From assembly GCA_964438515.1 (NCBI GenBank), contig CAYTLK010000004.1, positions 1 to 64,000 on the forward strand: 64,000 nucleotides of DNA. Reading direction: 5' to 3'. The translations under genes and the position numbers were made by a program. The notes under the pieces were generated by a model that saw nothing but the letters and a program-made list of their open reading frames with translations, was not told where the DNA came from and ran no database searches. The stretch comes from RGIG3701 sp964438515 (GTDB lineage: Bacteria; Planctomycetota; Planctomycetia; Pirellulales; Thermoguttaceae). The stretch's first letter is position 1. Each line of letters opens with the position of its first letter. This document shows, piece after piece, positions 60,731 through 64,000 of this stretch.

Positions 60731-60838
60731 GTATGCTGGTTTTACAATGAAATTTAGTTTTCACAAAGACTTCGGGAGCCGTGGTGCGCAGCTCCAACGG
60801 CGGACAGGAAAACTGAAATTCAAAATAGTGTTAGTATA
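60731..60838 (-). repeat. Family B palindromic leader element, copy B3 (inverted)
   Basis: Read on the minus strand it begins TATACTAACAC and matches B1/B2 along its length (AATTTCAGTTTTC, GGAGCTGCGC...GGCTCC, AGTCTTTGTGAAAACT). It is inverted relative to B1 and B2 with respect to the gene it precedes, yet it keeps the same distance from the start (44 nt). Confidence 0.8.
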
Positions 60839-60882
60839 AAGGCGTTTTTTTCTTTATTTTCGGAATTATTTAGAGTATTATT

Positions 60883-62253
60883 ATGGAAAACGACAAAACA
60901 GAATCGAACATTTATCAGTTGTACCTCGGAATCTCTTCAGCAGAAGTCCCGCCGGACCATTATACCCTTCTGGGAGTGCCGCTTTTTGAAAAAGATTCTG
61001 CCGCAATCAAGAAAGCTGCGGAGGATCGGGCGCGACAGCTTGGCGCTCAAAAAAATGACGAAAATCTCGAAGTCCTCGCGCAGCTTATGAAAGAACTCGT
61101 CAAAGCACGTTCCTGTCTCATGGACGAAAATCAGAAAAAAACGTACGATAAAGAACTCGAAAAGAAATCCGGAATCAACAAACCTGGGTTTTTCATGCCC
61201 GACCTTCTGCAGGACGCGGAGCCGACGCCTTCAAAGCCGAAAAGCACCAACCCGTTTCAGAATGGTTTTCCGGTCAGCAGTGCGCCTGTGGATTCGTCTG
61301 TTTTGAATTTTGGGCCGAATTCTTCGTCTGGGGATCAAGCTTCGTCTGGGTTTCAAGCTTCGTCGCAGTCGAACGTTCTCGGCGGGTCGCTGTCGGGAAT
61401 TCAAAACGCGTCGGCTTCCGAAAGTCCGACCGTTACCTCTTCATCATCGAGCATTCTTGGTGCGTCGAACGTTTTCGGCGGGGCACCGCTGGGGTCTCAA
61501 TCTGCCGCATCGTCGAGCGTCATGGGTGCATCGAACGTTCTCGGCGGGTCGAACGTTCTGGGAGGAACGCCTGCGCAGCCCTCCGACCCGGCTTTGGCCG
61601 CTCAGCAAATGGCGTACATGCAGCAGTTACAGCAAATGCAGCAGCAAATGCAGCAGCAGATGCAGCAAATGATGGCCGCTGGAATGTATCCGGGAATGGG
61701 AATGCAGCAGATGCCGGGAATGCCGAATCCAGCGGGTGTTTGGCCCGGTCAGACTCCGCAGATGCCGTCACAGACTCCGCAGATGCCGTCACAAACGCCG
61801 CAGCCGTTTAGTTTTCCGTCGGAGTCGGGGACGCAGATGTCGGAAATGTCGTTTGGAGATTCGGGGTCTTCGTCATTTTCTGCGGGACCGCGTTCTTCCG
61901 AAACGGCTTCGAGCGGCAAAAAGAACGCCAAAAAGAAGCATCATTCCTCCGAGGTGCCGGACCTTACGATTCCTGTAATCATCGCAGGCGTGGCGGTTTT
62001 GTTGATTGCGATAGGTGTTTATTCCTACAATCGGCCGGCCGCGCAGGCGTACCGATACTATTTGGAGGCTGTACGGTGTGCCAATTCGCAGGATTTTACG
62101 GGAGCGCGGGAAAGCATTCAGTTTGCGATTCGGCTTGACAAACGGGATGAATACGTAAAATACGAGAAAAAGATTGATCTGCGGGAGAAATCGCATGCCG
62201 CGACGAAGCGGCACCGTGCCGCCCGCAACGCAGAAGACGAAGATACATTCTGA
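60883..62253 (+). CDS. Planctomycete J-domain-like membrane protein with Ser/Gln/Met-rich linker
   Basis: 456 residues. Residues 5-95 have the planctomycete motif LYLGISSAEVPPDHYTLLGV, then LFEKDSAAIKKAAEDRARQL and KARSCLMDENQKKTYDKELE, which is the helix pattern of a DnaJ domain without HPD. In planctomycetes this module often precedes kinases or other domains. A long low-complexity region (about 110-345) follows: Ser-rich with repeated ASNVLGG words, a Gln/Met tract (QQMQQQMQQQMQQMMAAG) and Pro-Gln repeats (TPQMPSQ). One membrane helix (about 366-384, LTIPVIIAGVAVLLIAIGVY) and a basic ~70-residue C-terminus end the protein. No chaperone co-function can be assigned. Confidence 0.78.
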   Translation: MENDKTESNIYQLYLGISSAEVPPDHYTLLGVPLFEKDSAAIKKAAEDRARQLGAQKNDENLEVLAQLMKELVKARSCLMDENQKKTYDKELEKKSGINKPGFFMPDLLQDAEPTPSKPKSTNPFQNGFPVSSAPVDSSVLNFGPNSSSGDQASSGFQASSQSNVLGGSLSGIQNASASESPTVTSSSSSILGASNVFGGAPLGSQSAASSSVMGASNVLGGSNVLGGTPAQPSDPALAAQQMAYMQQLQQMQQQMQQQMQQMMAAGMYPGMGMQQMPGMPNPAGVWPGQTPQMPSQTPQMPSQTPQPFSFPSESGTQMSEMSFGDSGSSSFSAGPRSSETASSGKKNAKKKHHSSEVPDLTIPVIIAGVAVLLIAIGVYSYNRPAAQAYRYYLEAVRCANSQDFTGARESIQFAIRLDKRDEYVKYEKKIDLREKSHAATKRHRAARNAEDEDTF

Positions 62254-62359
62254 CCAACGTGAGAGCCTAATTTTTCTTTGATTTTAACCGATTCATATCG
62301 ATTTGTCAAGCAGTTTCCAAAAAAAGAAAAGAAAGAAAGAAAAGAAAGGGAAAAAAACT

Positions 62360-63412
62360 TTAACGAAGACGAATCGTGTTTCGAAGAATGAAACGCTCCA
62401 AAAGAAGACGCGGCGGTATGGAACTGTCGCCCTTGAGATCAAAATCAAGCGCCACCAGCTCGTCCAGAAGCCGCACTGCCCGCGCAACCCCTAATCGCCG
62501 CAACTGTCCCGCACTCTTTTCAAGAAAATACCGATTCACTCCCGCAGCCGTAAGCGCCGATGAAAGACTCGCTTTCCGCCCCGCCTTTCCGTCCGACAGA
62601 ATCACACGCACTGCCGTCGAAAGACGACGAAGAGAACTTGAAATCTGTGCAAGAATCGCAATCGGCGCTTCCCCAGAATCAAGCAATTGACCGAGATACT
62701 TCAACGCCTCCGGCGCCTGACCGTCCAAAATGCAGTCCACGAGCGTCCAAACCGTCTGCGTCCGCCAGGAACCCGAATTTTTCCGAACCTGATTCGGTGT
62801 AATGGGAGCGTCTCCGTCCGTCAGAAGCGCAAGTTTCGCCAATTCCTGATCCAAAAGTCCCATTTCGTCGCCAATTTGCGTGACCAGCAACTCGGCGGCG
62901 GTCGGCTGAATCGTGAAATGATACTTCGATTTCGCCTGTTCGGAAACCCACGTTTGAATTTCGCGCTCAGTCGGATGTCGACAATCAATCAGCAGCCCGT
63001 TTTCCGCAAGAAGCTTGTAAAAACGAGTGTTTGCCGCACAGGTTTTGAGTTCCAGAACCAGCACTCCCGTCTCGAACGGCGCCAGCGCGTACGCCTCAAG
63101 CACCTCGCGGTTTTTCTGCAGAAAATCTTCCGCATCATTCAGCAGAACGAGCCTCTGCGACGAACTAAAGAGCGAAAACGTCGAAAGTTCCTCGGAAATC
63201 CGGCTCCACGGCGTCCCGTTTGCGTCGTAAATTGCAGGCTCAAAATCGTCTTCATCCGAAAACGCCTTGGGAATCTGCGCGAGTACCGTCCGGCGCAAGT
63301 ACGCATCGTCCCCGAAAACAGCGCACACTGTTTTGGGTACATTTTTCTTCTCAGCCGCGAGCCACTGCAAGGCCGGAAGAACATCTTTCGCGTACGCCGA
63401 TTTTTTAGCCAT
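62360..63412 (-). CDS. holA: DNA polymerase III delta subunit
   Basis: 350 residues from the ATG at 63412; a GTG extension to 63460 adds 16 residues and cannot be excluded. HolA features: VCAVFGDDAYLRRTVLAQIP near the start (the family has V-L-GD-ey-l), LSTFSLFSSSQRLVLLNDAE, VLELKTCAANTRFYKLLAEN, then ELLVTQIGDEMGLLDQELAK and the C-terminal collar WTLVDCILDGQAPEALKYLG, with RLGVARAVRLLDELVALDFD as the last helices. It opens the sliding clamp in the clamp loader. It converges on the J-domain-like gene across about 105 bp of A/G-rich sequence. Confidence 0.87.
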   Translation of the reverse strand: MAKKSAYAKDVLPALQWLAAEKKNVPKTVCAVFGDDAYLRRTVLAQIPKAFSDEDDFEPAIYDANGTPWSRISEELSTFSLFSSSQRLVLLNDAEDFLQKNREVLEAYALAPFETGVLVLELKTCAANTRFYKLLAENGLLIDCRHPTEREIQTWVSEQAKSKYHFTIQPTAAELLVTQIGDEMGLLDQELAKLALLTDGDAPITPNQVRKNSGSWRTQTVWTLVDCILDGQAPEALKYLGQLLDSGEAPIAILAQISSSLRRLSTAVRVILSDGKAGRKASLSSALTAAGVNRYFLEKSAGQLRRLGVARAVRLLDELVALDFDLKGDSSIPPRLLLERFILRNTIRLR

Positions 63413-63537
63413 CGAAACGTTTCTCGTCAAATTTTTTTGGGGGAATTCATCGAAACACACCTCTTTATTTTACCATACATTTTCAGGGACGCAAGGGGAA
63501 AGATGCGAAATTTGAGAAAATTTTCCTGAATGAAGTC

Positions 63538-63565
63538 TTGTATTTTTTCGCTCCAGAGTTATAAT
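63538..63565 (+). promoter_or_regulatory. Sigma70-type promoter for the gene at 63768
   Basis: TTGTAT (63538-63543), a 16-bp spacer and TATAAT (63560-63565). The ~195-nt leader includes a family A-like left end at 63596. Confidence 0.55.
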
Positions 63566-63595
63566 GAAAAAAGTTTCAGGAAATTATGAATCATT

Positions 63596-63690
63596 TATAC
63601 TGATTCCATTTGAAAAATCTGACCGAACAATGCGTAAGCAAGCCCGTAATGAAGTGAGTGAAACGAACGGAATTAGGGTTTTTCAGGCAG
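63596..63690 (+). repeat. Family A-like element, divergent or truncated copy A5
   Basis: The left end TATACTGATTCCATTTGAAA matches the A3/A4 left end; the interior differs. It again lies between a promoter and a start codon. Confidence 0.45.
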
Positions 63691-63767
63691 TAAACACAGA
63701 ATTTCATAAAAATCGGTGTTTTGAGGTATTTCGCCCCAATCACCCTCCTTCCAAAGAAAGGTTTGTA

Positions 63768-64000
63768 ATGCACACAATTCAAAGATTGTTTTTTTTCTCA
63801 GTTTTTTCCCTCACTTTTCAGATTCTTGCTCCGATGACGCAGGGTGCGGACGTTCTTTTCCCGGTCCCGGAAGGAACAACCTCGGTGACGCCGGCCGACT
63901 GTGCTGTTCTCGCAAAACCGGAAATGATGTTTCCGAATTCAGAAACGAAAGGTCTTGAACTGTGGCGCCCCAATATGGCAAAAGATCCGTCGGTCGTGTG
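63768..64000 (+). CDS. Exported protein, N-terminal part only (runs off the window)
   Basis: At least 77 codons, open to the right edge. AAAGAAAGG precedes the ATG at 63768. Signal peptide about 1-26 (RLFFFSVFSLTFQILA, then MTQGAD). The next residues (VLFPVPEGTTSVTPADCAVL) give no family. Promoter at 63538. Confidence 0.65.
   Translation, partial: MHTIQRLFFFSVFSLTFQILAPMTQGADVLFPVPEGTTSVTPADCAVLAKPEMMFPNSETKGLELWRPNMAKDPSVV

Overview
The window looks like a chromosome segment of a Planctomycetota bacterium, probably a host-associated or gut-type member of the Pirellulales/Thermoguttaceae side of the phylum. The phylum call rests on remembered family signatures, not on a search. They are a dienelactone-hydrolase/DUF1080 fusion; a secreted protein (14281-15231) with the YRRLP, IWRLMG and AKTFKPLVGK signature of a conserved planctomycete family; a J-domain-like protein opening with LYLGISSAEVPPDHYTLLG (60883); an ExbB/ExbD operon with a membrane-anchored squalene-cyclase-like protein; and a TMEM43 family protein. 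GC content is moderate. Several promoters fit TTGa-N16/17-TATAcT/TATAaT closely.

Layout: 1-5 kb holds a truncated TMEM43 gene, a secreted hydrolase and a metzincin-like protease. 4.9-11.2 kb (minus strand) holds an iron alcohol dehydrogenase, a sigma-54 activator with FHA and GAF-type domains, an orphan DNA methyltransferase, a metallo-beta-lactamase-fold hydrolase and tadA. 11.2-17.4 kb holds a repeat-rich gap, a FliA/WhiG-type sigma factor, a planctomycete secreted protein, an orphan Xre antitoxin and fumC. 17.5-25.6 kb is a four-gene minus operon: TPR protein, ExbB, ExbD and a TM plus alpha/alpha-toroid protein. 26-33 kb holds a porin-like protein, an acyl-ACP/CoA synthetase, a RAYT transposase with an extra Rossmann-like C-terminus, and an AMMECR1-MEMO fusion. 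33-37 kb holds an Ala/Glu/Lys repeat protein, nagB, tandem tRNA-Val genes and a short uvrC. 37-50 kb holds envelope and housekeeping genes: an acidic-tail exported protein, a two-domain parvulin, dnaB, apbE, a secreted unknown with GNAT and S41 peptidase genes, and serS. 50-60.5 kb holds a decayed rhuM-fic gene, a 1,524-residue exported protein and a rhomboid / peptide-binding protein / TPR operon. 60.9-64 kb holds the J-domain-like protein, holA and the start of an exported protein.

The most interesting structure is not a protein. Two families of ~105-112 bp palindromic elements with TATAC/GTATA ends recur directly upstream of genes. Where a sigma70-type promoter can be recognised (33059, 15819, 60676, 63538) the element lies between promoter and start codon, so it would form the 5' leader. 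Family A copies show paired base changes in two stems, including CUC/GAG versus CGC/GCG around a four-base loop. That suggests a structured leader RNA or a REPIN-like mobile element, and a RAYT transposase gene is present in the same window. Two further dispersed families occur: a hairpin family seen mostly at gene 3' ends, and a longer 'gcgggc...gcccgc' family.

Three runs of exactly 100 N interrupt the sequence, each inside or beside tandem repeats, so gene lengths across them are unknown.
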